Shown here piece after piece: positions 56,989 to 64,000 of a stretch of DNA of 64,000 nt (positions are counted from its first letter, which is position 1; each line of letters begins with the position of its first letter). This DNA is from Alphaproteobacteria bacterium. Its GTDB lineage: Bacteria; Pseudomonadota; Alphaproteobacteria; Kiloniellales; DSM-21159. The position numbers and the translations under genes are program-made. The stretch is from assembly GCA_030433005.1 (NCBI GenBank), contig JAUILQ010000012.1, forward strand, positions 46,562-110,561, given 5' to 3'. Below the pieces are notes generated by a model. The model was given only the letters and a program-made list of their open reading frames with translations, was not told where the DNA came from and did no database searches.

Positions 56989-57501
56989 CTAGCCGTCCAG
57001 CGCGCAGGCGAGGATCAGGGCGTCGCGGGGTCCGTCCGGCCCGGGCAGGTAGGCGGCGCGCCGCCCGACGGCGGCGAATCCGCGCGCCTCGTAGAGAGCC
57101 CGCGCCGCGTCGTTGTCGACGGCGACCTCCAGGAACAGGCGCCGCACGCCGGCCGCCGCCAAGGCGGCGAGGGCCGCCGACAGCAGCTGCCCGGCGATGC
57201 CCGCGCGGCGACGTTGCGGCGCCACGCCGAGGGTCAGGACCTCGGCCTCGTCGGCGGCGGCGCGGACCAGCAGGAAGCCGGCCGCCCGGCCGGCCCCACC
57301 CGCGCCGGGTCCGCCGTCCTCCACGGCCGCGCTCTCTGCGAGCCAGCCGCGGGCGCCCGGCATCGCAAGCACGCCGGCCAGCGCGCGCCGGTCCCAGGGG
57401 TCCTCGGGAAAGCACAGGCGGTGCAGCTTGGCCAGCGCCTCGAGGTCGGCGCCGCCCAGAGGTCGCACCGCCGTTCGGGCGGCGGCCGCCCCGCCGGTCA
57501 C
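56989..57501 (-). CDS. rimI: Ribosomal protein alanine N-acetyltransferase RimI
   Basis: A 170-aa GNAT enzyme. LEALAKLHRLCFPEDPWDRR, ARGWLAESAAV and AEVLTLGVAPQRRRAGIAGQ (acetyl-CoA motif RRRAGIAGQLL) are conserved, with FLEVAVDNDAARALYEARGF and GRRAAYLPGPDGPRDALIL closing the fold. RimI acetylates the N-terminus of ribosomal protein bS18. The GTG start overlaps the tsaB stop as GTGA; the tsaB-rimI pair is widely conserved. Confidence 0.9.
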   Translation of the reverse strand: MTGGAAAARTAVRPLGGADLEALAKLHRLCFPEDPWDRRALAGVLAMPGARGWLAESAAVEDGGPGAGGAGRAAGFLLVRAAADEAEVLTLGVAPQRRRAGIAGQLLSAALAALAAAGVRRLFLEVAVDNDAARALYEARGFAAVGRRAAYLPGPDGPRDALILACALDG

Positions 57502-58295
57502 CCGCGCCTCCCCGACCCGGTGGCGTCGGGCTTGGGAGTATCGAGGCCGGTGGTATCGGGGCCCGTGGTAATGGGGCCCGTGGTATCGGGCGGGCGCATG
57601 TAGAAGGCGCTCGGTGCCGGGCTGCCCGGCGGCGGCAGCGGGTCGCAGGCGGCGAGTCGCGCCAGGGCCGCGGCGTCGGGCAGGCGCACGCTCGAGAGCC
57701 GGGCGGAGCGGCCGCGCGCCGCCAGGGCTTCGGCGAGGCGGCCCGCGCCGCTGCCGGCGAGCAGCCAGGGCGGCCCCGGATCCCCGCCGCGGGCCTCGGC
57801 CGGCGACCGGGGGAGCGACCCGGGGAGCGACCCGGCGAGCGACTCGGCGAGCGACCCGGGCGCCCCGGCCCGCGGCGACAGCGACTCGCCGCCATCCGGG
57901 AAGGCCTGCAGGAAGAGGTCGCCGCGCTGCGAATCGATGGCCACGGCCAGGGCCTCGCCCGGCGCGCGTTCGGCTGCGGCGTCGGCCGCGACGACCTCGA
58001 AGGCGGTGCGCCCGATGATCGGCAGGCCCGCGGCCAGGGCCAGCGCCCGCGCCGTCGCCAGGCCGATGCGCAGGCCGGTGAAGCTGCCGGGGCCCAGCGT
58101 GACCGCGAGCGCGGCCAGGTCCGCGTAGCGGCAGCCGGCCTCGTCCAGCACGTCGGCGAGCATCGGCAGCAGGCGCTCGCCCTGGCCGCGTGGCCGTTCC
58201 TCGAAGCGCGCGGCGAGAATCTCGCCGTCGCGCGCCACCGCCGCCGAGCAGGCGGCGGCAGAGCAGTCGAAGGCAAGCAGCAGGGCGCCGGTCAC
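57498..58295 (-). CDS. tsaB: tRNA t6A biosynthesis protein TsaB
   Basis: A 265-aa ASKHA-fold partner of TsaD/TsaE in N6-threonylcarbamoyl-A37 formation. LLLAFDCSAAACSAAV, RLLPMLADVLDEAGC, VTLGPGSFTGLRIGLATARA and AVAIDSQRGDLFLQAF are typical. Two repeats decorate it: an internal S-L-(P/A)-(G/E) series near residues 145-165, and a C-terminal tail of five-residue units after YMRPP (D-T-T-G-P type). The GTG start has GGAGG seven bases upstream; the apparent upstream extension is not homologous. Confidence 0.9.
   Translation of the reverse strand: MTGALLLAFDCSAAACSAAVARDGEILAARFEERPRGQGERLLPMLADVLDEAGCRYADLAALAVTLGPGSFTGLRIGLATARALALAAGLPIIGRTAFEVVAADAAAERAPGEALAVAIDSQRGDLFLQAFPDGGESLSPRAGAPGSLAESLAGSLPGSLPRSPAEARGGDPGPPWLLAGSGAGRLAEALAARGRSARLSSVRLPDAAALARLAACDPLPPPGSPAPSAFYMRPPDTTGPITTGPDTTGLDTPKPDATGSGRRG
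57513..57587 (-). repeat. 15-bp tandem repeats in the tsaB 3' end
   Basis: About five imperfect 15-bp units code for DTTGP, ITTGP, DTTGL, DTPKP, DATGS at the TsaB C-terminus, just before the rimI start. The unit length is a multiple of three, so copy changes would keep the frame. Confidence 0.75.
57803..57860 (-). repeat. 12-bp tandem repeats inside tsaB
   Basis: Four to five units of the type GAGCGACCCGGG code for S-L-P-G-like tetrads in a surface loop of TsaB. They are in frame, so length changes would insert or remove whole tetrads. Confidence 0.7.
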
Positions 58296-58320
58296 GGCCG
58301 ACCCTCCGGGACGGTCCTGG

Positions 58321-58929
58321 TCACAGCACCTGGCAGACCTCGTCGAAGGCGAAGCGCGGCGCGCGCGGGAACAGCGATTCAGGATCGCCGTAGCCGAGGT
58401 TGCACAGGAAGTTGGAGCGCCAGCTCGTGCCGTCGAGGAATTCGGCGTCGACGCCGGCATTGTCGAAGCCCGACATCGGCCCGCAGTCGAGCCCGAGGGC
58501 GCGCGCCGCCAGGATGAAGTAGGCGCCCTGCAGCGTGCCGTTGCGGAACGCCGTTGTCCGGCGCAGCCTGCGCTTGTCGTCGCCGTCGAACCAGGCCTTG
58601 GCGTCGGTGTGCGGGAACAGCCGCGGCAGGTGCTCGTGGTACTCCAGGTCGTAGGCCAGGAGCGCCGTGACCGGCGCGCTCATGGTCTTCGCGACGTTGC
58701 TCTCGATCAGGTGCGGCTCGAGGCGCCGCTTGGCGGCCTCGCTGACCAGGAACAGCACCCGCTGCGGCGAGCAGTTGGCCGAGGTCGGCGGCATCTTCCA
58801 CAAGGCGTGCAGCCGCTCCAGCAGCGCCGGGTCGACCGGCCGGTCCTGCCAGACGTTGTGGGTCCGCGCGCCGAAGAACAGCAGGTCGAGTCCGGCCGCG
58901 TCCAGGCTGCGGTGTTCCGAGATCGTCAT
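58321..58929 (-). CDS. rutE: Nitroreductase-family malonic semialdehyde reductase (RutE-like)
   Basis: A 202-aa FMN-dependent nitroreductase. LDLLFFGARTHNVWQDRPVD, MPPTSANCSPQRVLFL, PVTALLAYDLEYHEHLPRLF and LGLDCGPMSGFDNAGVDAEF follow the RutE subfamily, which reduces 3-oxopropanoate (malonic semialdehyde) to 3-hydroxypropanoate. No other rut genes are here, so the source of the aldehyde is unknown. It lies 25 bp beyond the tsaB start region, on the same strand, with a GGAG ribosome binding site and a short tandem repeat upstream. Confidence 0.88.
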   Translation of the reverse strand: MTISEHRSLDAAGLDLLFFGARTHNVWQDRPVDPALLERLHALWKMPPTSANCSPQRVLFLVSEAAKRRLEPHLIESNVAKTMSAPVTALLAYDLEYHEHLPRLFPHTDAKAWFDGDDKRRLRRTTAFRNGTLQGAYFILAARALGLDCGPMSGFDNAGVDAEFLDGTSWRSNFLCNLGYGDPESLFPRAPRFAFDEVCQVL

Positions 58930-58950
58930 GAGCTGGCTCCGATCCTCGCT

Positions 58951-58978
58951 TGCCGGGTGCCGGGTGCCGGGTGCCGGG
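58951..58978. repeat. Heptanucleotide repeat (TGCCGGG) x4 upstream of rutE
   Basis: Four perfect head-to-tail 7-bp units lie 22-49 bp before the rutE ATG, that is in the likely promoter or leader. The unit is not a multiple of three and lies outside any gene, so copy changes would alter spacing. Confidence 0.85.
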
Positions 58979-59070
58979 TGCTGTGCCTGTCCCGGGCCGC
59001 TGTCGCGGCCGGGCGAACAGCAGCCCCGAAGGTGGACCGCCGCGCCGCCGGCGGCAAGCGCGGCCCGGCC

Positions 59071-60219
59071 TCAGAAGTTGAGCGAGCGGTCGGCGAACCA
59101 CTGCCGGTCGAGCCGCGCCGATTCCAGCTCGCCCAGGCGATTGCCGCGGATCAGGCTGCGCACCAGCGTCAGGTACTCCGGCAGCTCGGCGTAGCGCTCG
59201 AGGGTCGGCAGCAGCGTCTTGCCGCTCGGCGCCCTGCCCTCGGCGCGGGCCGCGGCGCGCTGCTTGCGGAAGCCCCGGTAGGCCGGATGGCTGTTCAGGT
59301 TGTGCATGTAGGCCCGGACCGATTCCATCAGGTCCGGGAAGGCCCGGAAGCGGCGCTGGCTGCCGTCGCGCTTCACCAGGTGGTCGGCCTTGGCGGAGAA
59401 CACGCGCTCGCCGAACAGGGCGTTGCCCTGCACCGCGAAGCGCGAGGTGCCCCAGCCGCTCTCCAGGATCGCCTGGCCGAGGGCGAGGCTGACCGGCACC
59501 TCGTCGACCTTGAGCAGCAGGGCGTCGAGATCCTCGGCACCGGTCTCGTAGCGCTCCGCCAGCCCGGCCAGCCAGCTGCGCTCGCGCGCCGTCAACCGGT
59601 CGCCGGCGGCCTGGCGCTCGCGCAGCGCGAGCAGCCGCCCGCGGTCGCTGCTCAGCTCCTCGTTGCTCATCAGGATCAGCGGCAGCACGGTGCGCAGGAA
59701 CAGCTCCTTGCGCCGCTCGGCGCGCGCCAGCTTCTTGAGGTCGCCCGGCAGCTTCGTGACGTAGACCCGCGGCACCGGCCGCGAGCCCTCTCGCACGCGC
59801 GACATCAGGAAGCCCTGCTCGGCGAAGAAGGCATCCAGCCCCTCCGCGTCGCCGGGCTCGAAGCGGACCGGCGCGTCCTGCGGGGTCTGCGGCGCGGGCT
59901 GGGGCTCGACCCAGCGAATGCTCAGCTGGTCGGCGACGCCCGGCGCGGGGTGATGGACCTGTCGGGCGGACTCGCCAGGGGTCGCGGGGGACTTGCCGGT
60001 GCCAGGCTTGGCGGCGTCGGGCTTGGCGAGCTCGGGCTTGGCGGCCTCGGGCCGGGGTGCCGGGGCGGGCGCCCGGGCGGCCGCGCGCCGCTGGTCCGCG
60101 GCCATCGATCCGGTTTCCATGGTGGCGGCCTTGCCGTCCCCCGGGCCGCCGACAACGAACAACGACATCGCAACGAGCGCGCCGAGCAGGACGCCCGGCG
60201 CCAGGTGCGCCTTCCCCAT
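59071..60219 (-). CDS. Exported Bax-like glucosaminidase-domain protein
   Basis: A 382-aa protein. A signal/anchor helix (residues ~8-26) is followed by an Ala/Pro/Lys-rich linker (about 45-85, with repeated AKPD/AKPE tetrads). The Bax/N-acetylglucosaminidase domain at ~165-360 has the probable catalytic Glu in AILESGWGTSRFAVQGNALF, then YMHNLNSHPAYRGFRKQRAA and LERYAELPEYLTLVRSLIRG. It probably cuts peptidoglycan glycan strands in the periplasm. It fits the envelope theme of the left part of the window but stands alone here. Confidence 0.87.
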   Translation of the reverse strand: MGKAHLAPGVLLGALVAMSLFVVGGPGDGKAATMETGSMAADQRRAAARAPAPAPRPEAAKPELAKPDAAKPGTGKSPATPGESARQVHHPAPGVADQLSIRWVEPQPAPQTPQDAPVRFEPGDAEGLDAFFAEQGFLMSRVREGSRPVPRVYVTKLPGDLKKLARAERRKELFLRTVLPLILMSNEELSSDRGRLLALRERQAAGDRLTARERSWLAGLAERYETGAEDLDALLLKVDEVPVSLALGQAILESGWGTSRFAVQGNALFGERVFSAKADHLVKRDGSQRRFRAFPDLMESVRAYMHNLNSHPAYRGFRKQRAAARAEGRAPSGKTLLPTLERYAELPEYLTLVRSLIRGNRLGELESARLDRQWFADRSLNF

Positions 60220-60453
60220 ACCTGTACTTCCCTCTCAAGCCCTGTGGTCCTGCCGCAAGAGCCCCAACTCCCGGTCTTCCCCGTGACCGGATTGCGGCAG
60301 CAGTAAGTTCCGTCCTTGCCCGGTCGGCCTCTTCCCGACCGGCCGTCTCCTGATTGGCCCTTTCCTGATCGGCGGTCGCCCGCCCGGCCCTTGCGCGCAG
60401 GATCCGCTGCCGGGTCCCCGGGACCCGGCGCGACGACCCGCGGGCGGCGGCGG

Positions 60454-61002
60454 TCAGTTTACCGCGCGCACCTCGGTGACCTCCGGCACGTAGTGCCGCA
60501 GCATGTTCTCGATGCCCATCTTCAGGGTCGCGGTCGAGGAGGGGCAGCCGGCGCAGGCGCCCTGCATGTGCAGGTAGACGACGCCCTTGTCGAAGCCGTG
60601 GAACAGGATGTCGCCGCCGTCCTGGGCGACCGCCGGGCGCACGCGGGTGTCGAGCAGCTCCTTGATGGTCTGCACGATCTCGCTGTCCTCGCCGTCGTCG
60701 GCGGCGGCCTCGCTCTCCTCGAGGATCACCGGCTTGCCGGCGACGAAGTGCTCCATGATCGCACCGAGCACGGCCGGCTTCAGCAGGAACCACTCGCGCT
60801 CGGGATCCTTGCTGACGGAGATGAAGTCGCTGCCGAGGAACACCCCGGTCACGCCCTCGACCTCGAACAGCCGCTCGGCGAGCGGCGAGCGATTGGCCAG
60901 CTCCGGGCTGTCGAAGCTCGCGGTGCCGCTCTCCATGACGGTGCGGCCCGGCAGGAACTTCAGCGTCGCCGGGTTCGGGGTCTCTTCGGTCTGAATGAAC
61001 AT
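60454..61002 (-). CDS. nfuA: NifU-type iron-sulfur scaffold/carrier (NfuA-like)
   Basis: A 182-aa protein with an N-terminal Nfu_N domain (MFIQTEETPNPATLKFLPGR, LFEVEGVTGVFLGSDFISVS) and a C-terminal NifU-like domain (RPAVAQDGGDILFHGFDKGV) containing the cluster-binding CxxC in GACAGCPSS. It delivers [4Fe-4S] clusters to target enzymes, and the window has many such targets (sdhB, mtaB, miaB, the Fe-S oxidoreductase). The ATG at 61002 has GAGGAGG upstream. Confidence 0.94.
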   Translation of the reverse strand: MFIQTEETPNPATLKFLPGRTVMESGTASFDSPELANRSPLAERLFEVEGVTGVFLGSDFISVSKDPEREWFLLKPAVLGAIMEHFVAGKPVILEESEAAADDGEDSEIVQTIKELLDTRVRPAVAQDGGDILFHGFDKGVVYLHMQGACAGCPSSTATLKMGIENMLRHYVPEVTEVRAVN

Positions 61003-61093
61003 CGGTCCTCCTCGGCCCTGGTTGGCGGGCACGGCTGCCCGCTATTTGGACCAGCGGCGGCCCCGCTTCAAGCCCGAAGCGCCCCGGCGGCAC

Positions 61094-61657
61094 TCAGCTG
61101 AGCGCGTCGACGTCCTCTTCCGACAGGCTGCCGGGCACGATCGTCACCGGCACGCGCAGGCGCCCGACGAACTTCCCGGTCAGGGCCGAGACCAGGGGGC
61201 CCGGCCCGCCCTGGCCGACGTTGGCGCCGAGCACCAGCACCGAGATCGAGGGCTCCTCCTCGATCAGCTCGAGCAACTGGTCGCGCTTCGAGCCCTCGCG
61301 CAGGTAGAGGATCGGCACGCTGCCGGTCAGCTCGGAGGCCTTCGCCGCCTGGCGCTGCAGCAGCTGCTCGGCCGACTGGCGGGCCTCGTCGCTGATCAGC
61401 TTGCCGACGCCCAGCCAGTTCTGGAACTCCGAGGGCTCGATGACATAGAGCAGCGCCACGCGGCCGCCGGAGTGGCGGGCACGGCGACAGGCGAAGCGCA
61501 GCGCGACGCCCATCTCGGGGCTCTCGTCGACGATCACCAGGAAAATGCGCTGGATCGCGGCCTTGGCGCCGCCTTCCTTCCCGCCGCCTTCCACCGTCTC
61601 GCCGTCGGGCGCGTCGCCCTTGCGGGCAGACGGATCGTCGTCTTCCGGATCGGCCAT
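61094..61657 (-). CDS. Universal stress protein family (UspA)
   Basis: A 187-aa single-domain Usp protein. After an acidic, low-complexity N-terminus (~1-35) the fold starts at IQRIFLVIVDESPEMGVALR. GGRVALLYVIEPSEFQNWLG, DQLLELIEEEPSISVLVLGA and RLRVPVTIVPGSLSEEDVDA follow. The ATP-type G-x2-G-x9-G motif is only partly kept. The ATG at 61657 is chosen with GGAG 11 nt before it. It lies 24 bp after the TIGR02186 gene and 91 bp before nfuA, on the same strand. Confidence 0.88.
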   Translation of the reverse strand: MADPEDDDPSARKGDAPDGETVEGGGKEGGAKAAIQRIFLVIVDESPEMGVALRFACRRARHSGGRVALLYVIEPSEFQNWLGVGKLISDEARQSAEQLLQRQAAKASELTGSVPILYLREGSKRDQLLELIEEEPSISVLVLGANVGQGGPGPLVSALTGKFVGRLRVPVTIVPGSLSEEDVDALS

Positions 61658-61681
61658 GCGTGCCGGCACTCCGTCGTTGGC

Positions 61682-62458
61682 TCAGTTCCGCCGGAACGCG
61701 GCGTGAGCGATCCATCCTGCCAAAAGCGCGATGACGACGGCAACCAGACCGTAGAGCGACGGACGCTGGTGGGCGAACAGGAAGACGTCGGCCTCCAGCC
61801 CGACCTTGCTGACCGACAGCGGGATCGTCTGGGCGCTGACCGCCTGGCCGTCGCGGAACAAGTAGACCTGGGCCTGGTAGTACCCGACCGGCACGTTCGG
61901 CGGCAGGTAGAAGGAGGTGCGGAACAGCGTGTTGTCGCGCAGCGTCACCTTGGTGTGCTCGCGCGCGAACAGCCCCTGGTCCTGCTTGTTGCGGATCAGC
62001 GCGGCGCGCCACTCCTCGGCGAGGTTGGCCGAGACCAGCGCGGTCGGCAGCGCCAGGCGCAGGTGCTCGACGCCGATCTCCAGGCTGCGCAGCACCGGCG
62101 GCTCGGCGATCTCCTCGATCGGCCGGGTGCTGGCGACGGCGTAGAAGCTCGGCACCTGCTGGAAGGTCATGCGCGCCGTGTTCATCCAGATGCCCGCGAC
62201 CTGGCTCTTGCGCAGCACCTGCTGCTCGACCTCGGGACCGCGCAGCACGACGACGACGTCGCCCGGCCCGTCGACGGCGCCGAAGAACAGCACGTCCTCG
62301 CCGGCGAAGCCGGTGGTGATCGCGACCAGGTAGCTCGACAGGTCGGCGACCAGGCCGACCGAGCGCGCCGGCGGCGCCACGGCGACCAGCACCGCCAGCA
62401 CCAGCAGCAGGCGGGTCGGCCAGCGGGTCTGGAGGCGGCGGCGCAGGCGGCTGGTCAT
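61682..62458 (-). CDS. TIGR02186 family transmembrane protein
   Basis: A 258-aa protein with an N-terminal signal/anchor ([17 protein letters not shown]), a periplasmic beta-rich domain (VGLVADLSSYLVAITTGFAG, EDVLFFGAVDGPGDVVVVLR, YLPPNVPVGYYQAQVYLFRD) and a C-terminal membrane helix (LYGLVAVVIALLAGWIAHAA). It matches the TIGR02186 family, which is regularly paired with TauE/SafE exporters as here. Its biochemical role is unknown. The ATG at 62458 has GGGGAG seven bases upstream, preferable to the GTG that overlaps the upstream stop. Confidence 0.87.
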   Translation of the reverse strand: MTSRLRRRLQTRWPTRLLLVLAVLVAVAPPARSVGLVADLSSYLVAITTGFAGEDVLFFGAVDGPGDVVVVLRGPEVEQQVLRKSQVAGIWMNTARMTFQQVPSFYAVASTRPIEEIAEPPVLRSLEIGVEHLRLALPTALVSANLAEEWRAALIRNKQDQGLFAREHTKVTLRDNTLFRTSFYLPPNVPVGYYQAQVYLFRDGQAVSAQTIPLSVSKVGLEADVFLFAHQRPSLYGLVAVVIALLAGWIAHAAFRRN

Positions 62459-62472
62459 GGTCGCGCTCCCCG

Positions 62473-63381
62473 TCACGTCAGGCCGAGGGAGTAGATATCG
62501 TCGGGCGTCACCAGCAGGTCGATCAGCAGCTTGGCGCCGACGCTGAGGATCAGCAGGCCGAGCAGCAGCCGCAGCATCTCGCCGGGCAGCCGGGCGCCGA
62601 GCCGGCCGCCGAACTGCGCGCCGATCACGCCGCCGACGATCAGCAGCAGCGCCAGCACCAGGTCGACGGCCTGGTTCTGGCTGGCCTGCAGGAAGGAGAC
62701 GTTGGCCGAGACGAAGATGATCTGGAACAGCGAGGTGCCGATCACCACGGTCGTCGGCATGCCGAGCACGTAGATCATCAGCGGCACCAGGATGAAGCCG
62801 CCGCCGACGCCCATGATCGCCGAGATCAGGCCGACCATGAAGCCGATCGCCAGCGGCACCAGCGCCGAGATGTAGAGCCGCGACTTGCGGAAGCGCGTCT
62901 TCAGCGGCAGGCCGTGCGCCCAGTGATGGCTGTGCAGCTTGCCGGCCTTGGCCTTGCTGCGGCTGCGCAGCATGGCGCGCGCGCCTTCCAGCATCAGCAT
63001 GACGCCGAGCGTGCCGAGCAGCACGACGTAGCTGAGCGAGATGACCAGGTCGATCTGGCCGATCGAGCGCAGCAGGGTGAACAGCCCGACGCCGAGCGTC
63101 GAGCCGACGAAGCCGCCGCCGAGCAGGATCGCGCCCATCTTGACGTCGACGTTGCCGCGCTTCCAGTGGGCCAGCACGCCGGAGACCGAGGAGGCCACGA
63201 CGTGGGTCGACTGGGTCGCCACGGCGATCGCCGGCGGCACGCCGATGAAGATCAGCAGCGGCGTCATCAGGAAGCCGCCGCCGACGCCGAACAGCCCCGA
63301 GAGGAAGCCGATCAGGCCGCCCAGGCCGAGCAGCAGGAAGACGTCGACGGACAGCTCGGCGATCGGCAGATAGACCTGCAT
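62473..63381 (-). CDS. Sulfite exporter TauE/SafE family membrane protein
   Basis: A 302-aa transporter with about eight membrane helices in two repeats. Each repeat holds the signature GFLSGLFGVGGGFLMTPLLI or GLISAIMGVGGGFILVPLMI, separated by a charged loop (RSRSKAKAGKLHSHHW). The family exports sulfite, sulfoacetate or other organosulfur anions; the substrate here is not shown. The TIGR02186 partner follows at once. The ATG at 63381 (MQVYLPIAELSVDVFLLLG) is the family-like start. Confidence 0.9.
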   Translation of the reverse strand: MQVYLPIAELSVDVFLLLGLGGLIGFLSGLFGVGGGFLMTPLLIFIGVPPAIAVATQSTHVVASSVSGVLAHWKRGNVDVKMGAILLGGGFVGSTLGVGLFTLLRSIGQIDLVISLSYVVLLGTLGVMLMLEGARAMLRSRSKAKAGKLHSHHWAHGLPLKTRFRKSRLYISALVPLAIGFMVGLISAIMGVGGGFILVPLMIYVLGMPTTVVIGTSLFQIIFVSANVSFLQASQNQAVDLVLALLLIVGGVIGAQFGGRLGARLPGEMLRLLLGLLILSVGAKLLIDLLVTPDDIYSLGLT

Positions 63382-63565
63382 GCCCGACTCGAAGCGCCTC
63401 CCGGACCCGGCGAACGGCTCGAGGGGCGGCCCGGCCAAGCGCCGGGCGCCCCCAATGCGGCCAGCAGCTTAGTGCGCTGCAGCGTGAAGCGGTAGGGGCC
63501 GCACCGTTAAAAATCGCGCAAGGAAAGGGGAAACCGCCCCGGAACGCCGGCCGTCTTCCCGCCGA

Positions 63566-63595
63566 CCGTCATCCCCGCGCCGGCGGGGATGACGG
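63566..63595. repeat. 13-bp perfect palindrome with GCCG loop between trpS and the TauE/SafE gene
   Basis: CCGTCATCCCCGC and its complement flank GCCG. The CGTCATCCCCGC...GCGGGGATGACG pattern is a common REP-like intergenic palindrome in proteobacteria. It lies 28 bp past the trpS stop and may act as its terminator. Confidence 0.7.
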
Positions 63596-63622
63596 CGCAG
63601 GAGAGACCGGGGGGCGCCGTCC

Positions 63623-64000
63623 CTACGGCCGCAGCAGGCCGACGATGTCCTGGCACTCCTGCAGGATCGGCTCGGCGATCGCGGCGGCGCGCTCGGCGCC
63701 GTCGCGCAGCACGGCGTCGACCGCGCCGTGGTCGGCGGACAGCCGCTTCATCTCCTCGCCGATCGGGCCGACCTTCTCGACCGCCAGCTCGACCAGCGCC
63801 TTCTTGAAGTCGCCGAAGCCCTTGCCCTCGAACTGGGTCAGCACCTGGCGCCAGTCCTGGTCGGCGAGCGCGGCGTAGATGCCGAGCAGATTGTAGGCCT
63901 CGGGCCGTGCCTTGCGGGTCTCCTCGGGCAGCGTGCCGTCGTCGGCCAGGACGTCGGGGCCGGGCAGCATGTCGGGGTCGGTCGTCGCCTTGCGCAACTT
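63623..64000 (-). CDS. trpS: Tryptophanyl-tRNA synthetase, C-terminal fragment (partial at window edge)
   Basis: The last ~125 codons of TrpS. KLRKATTDPDMLPGPD is the region after the KMSKS loop, GTLPEETRKARPEAYNLLGI the conserved hinge, and FGDFKKALVELAVEKVGPIG plus DGAERAAAIAEPILQECQDI the C-terminal tRNA-binding helices. The catalytic core (HIGH and KMSKS motifs) lies beyond the window. The family charges tRNA-Trp with tryptophan. Strand and frame are unambiguous. Confidence 0.9.
   Translation of the reverse strand, partial: KLRKATTDPDMLPGPDVLADDGTLPEETRKARPEAYNLLGIYAALADQDWRQVLTQFEGKGFGDFKKALVELAVEKVGPIGEEMKRLSADHGAVDAVLRDGAERAAAIAEPILQECQDIVGLLRP

Noticed and set aside
60220..60453. Repeated CCTGAT/CGGCC-like motifs upstream of the Bax-like gene
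   Set aside because: The units are irregular in length and sequence and no hairpin or promoter could be defined.

Overview
The window is 64 kb of gene-dense, very GC-rich chromosome from an alphaproteobacterium. The gene content and order fit the Rhodospirillales in the broad sense: an irr-fabA-fabB-fabI block, an rpsO-to-nusA translation operon, a metK-HTH-lnt-corC-ybeY-phoH-miaB block ending beside fur and tsaB/rimI, a mesaconyl-CoA hydratase gene next to sdhCDAB, and a Ros/MucR regulator. I found no tRNA or rRNA gene, no CRISPR array, no insertion sequence, no prophage and no plasmid functions. Most of the window is conserved core genome rather than an accessory island.

Left third (1-27 kb). 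A glycosyltransferase end and a pyridoxal kinase come first. Then a + strand run carries a malyl-CoA lyase/thioesterase-like protein, OxyR, a Tat-exported amine oxidase, a double hot-dog mesaconyl-CoA hydratase and succinate dehydrogenase sdhCDAB. This ties C4/C5 CoA-ester metabolism (ethylmalonyl-CoA pathway type) to the TCA cycle. Next is an envelope group: a glycerophosphodiesterase, a YcbB-type L,D-transpeptidase, a DUF882/YcbK-type peptidase and a DapF homologue. After it come a Rieske oxygenase, mtaB and ftsY, then minus-strand genes for two tandem TPR/peptidoglycan-binding proteins, a heparinase-like protein, rpe and rsmB.

Middle (27-46 kb). A rubrerythrin / Fe-S oxidoreductase / DUF3501 operon sits behind a strong promoter flanked by an Irr-box-like site and a Fur-like palindrome, with irr itself next door. 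irr is divergent from fabA-fabB-fabI. A self-contained transcription unit for a 32-residue, very basic peptide follows. Then comes the long minus-strand operon rimP-nusA-ylxR-infB-rbfA-truB-rpsO-pnp, whose leader contains a terminator-like hairpin.

Right third (46-64 kb). trmB, metK, an HTH regulator, lnt, corC, ybeY, phoH and miaB, then the ornithine-lipid pair olsB-olsA, fur, a MucR-like regulator, rimI-tsaB, a RutE-type nitroreductase, a Bax-like glucosaminidase, nfuA, a universal stress protein, a TIGR02186 protein with a TauE/SafE exporter, and the 3' end of trpS.

I did not find an obvious undescribed multi-gene system. The best leads are small. They are the 32-aa basic peptide unit, a DapF whose second catalytic cysteine codon reads serine, a shared GTAAG-N6-GTAAA element in front of the tandem TPR genes, the iron-regulated rubrerythrin promoter, the rimP leader hairpin, and a DCC-family gene that appears to start with CTG inside the fabI stop.
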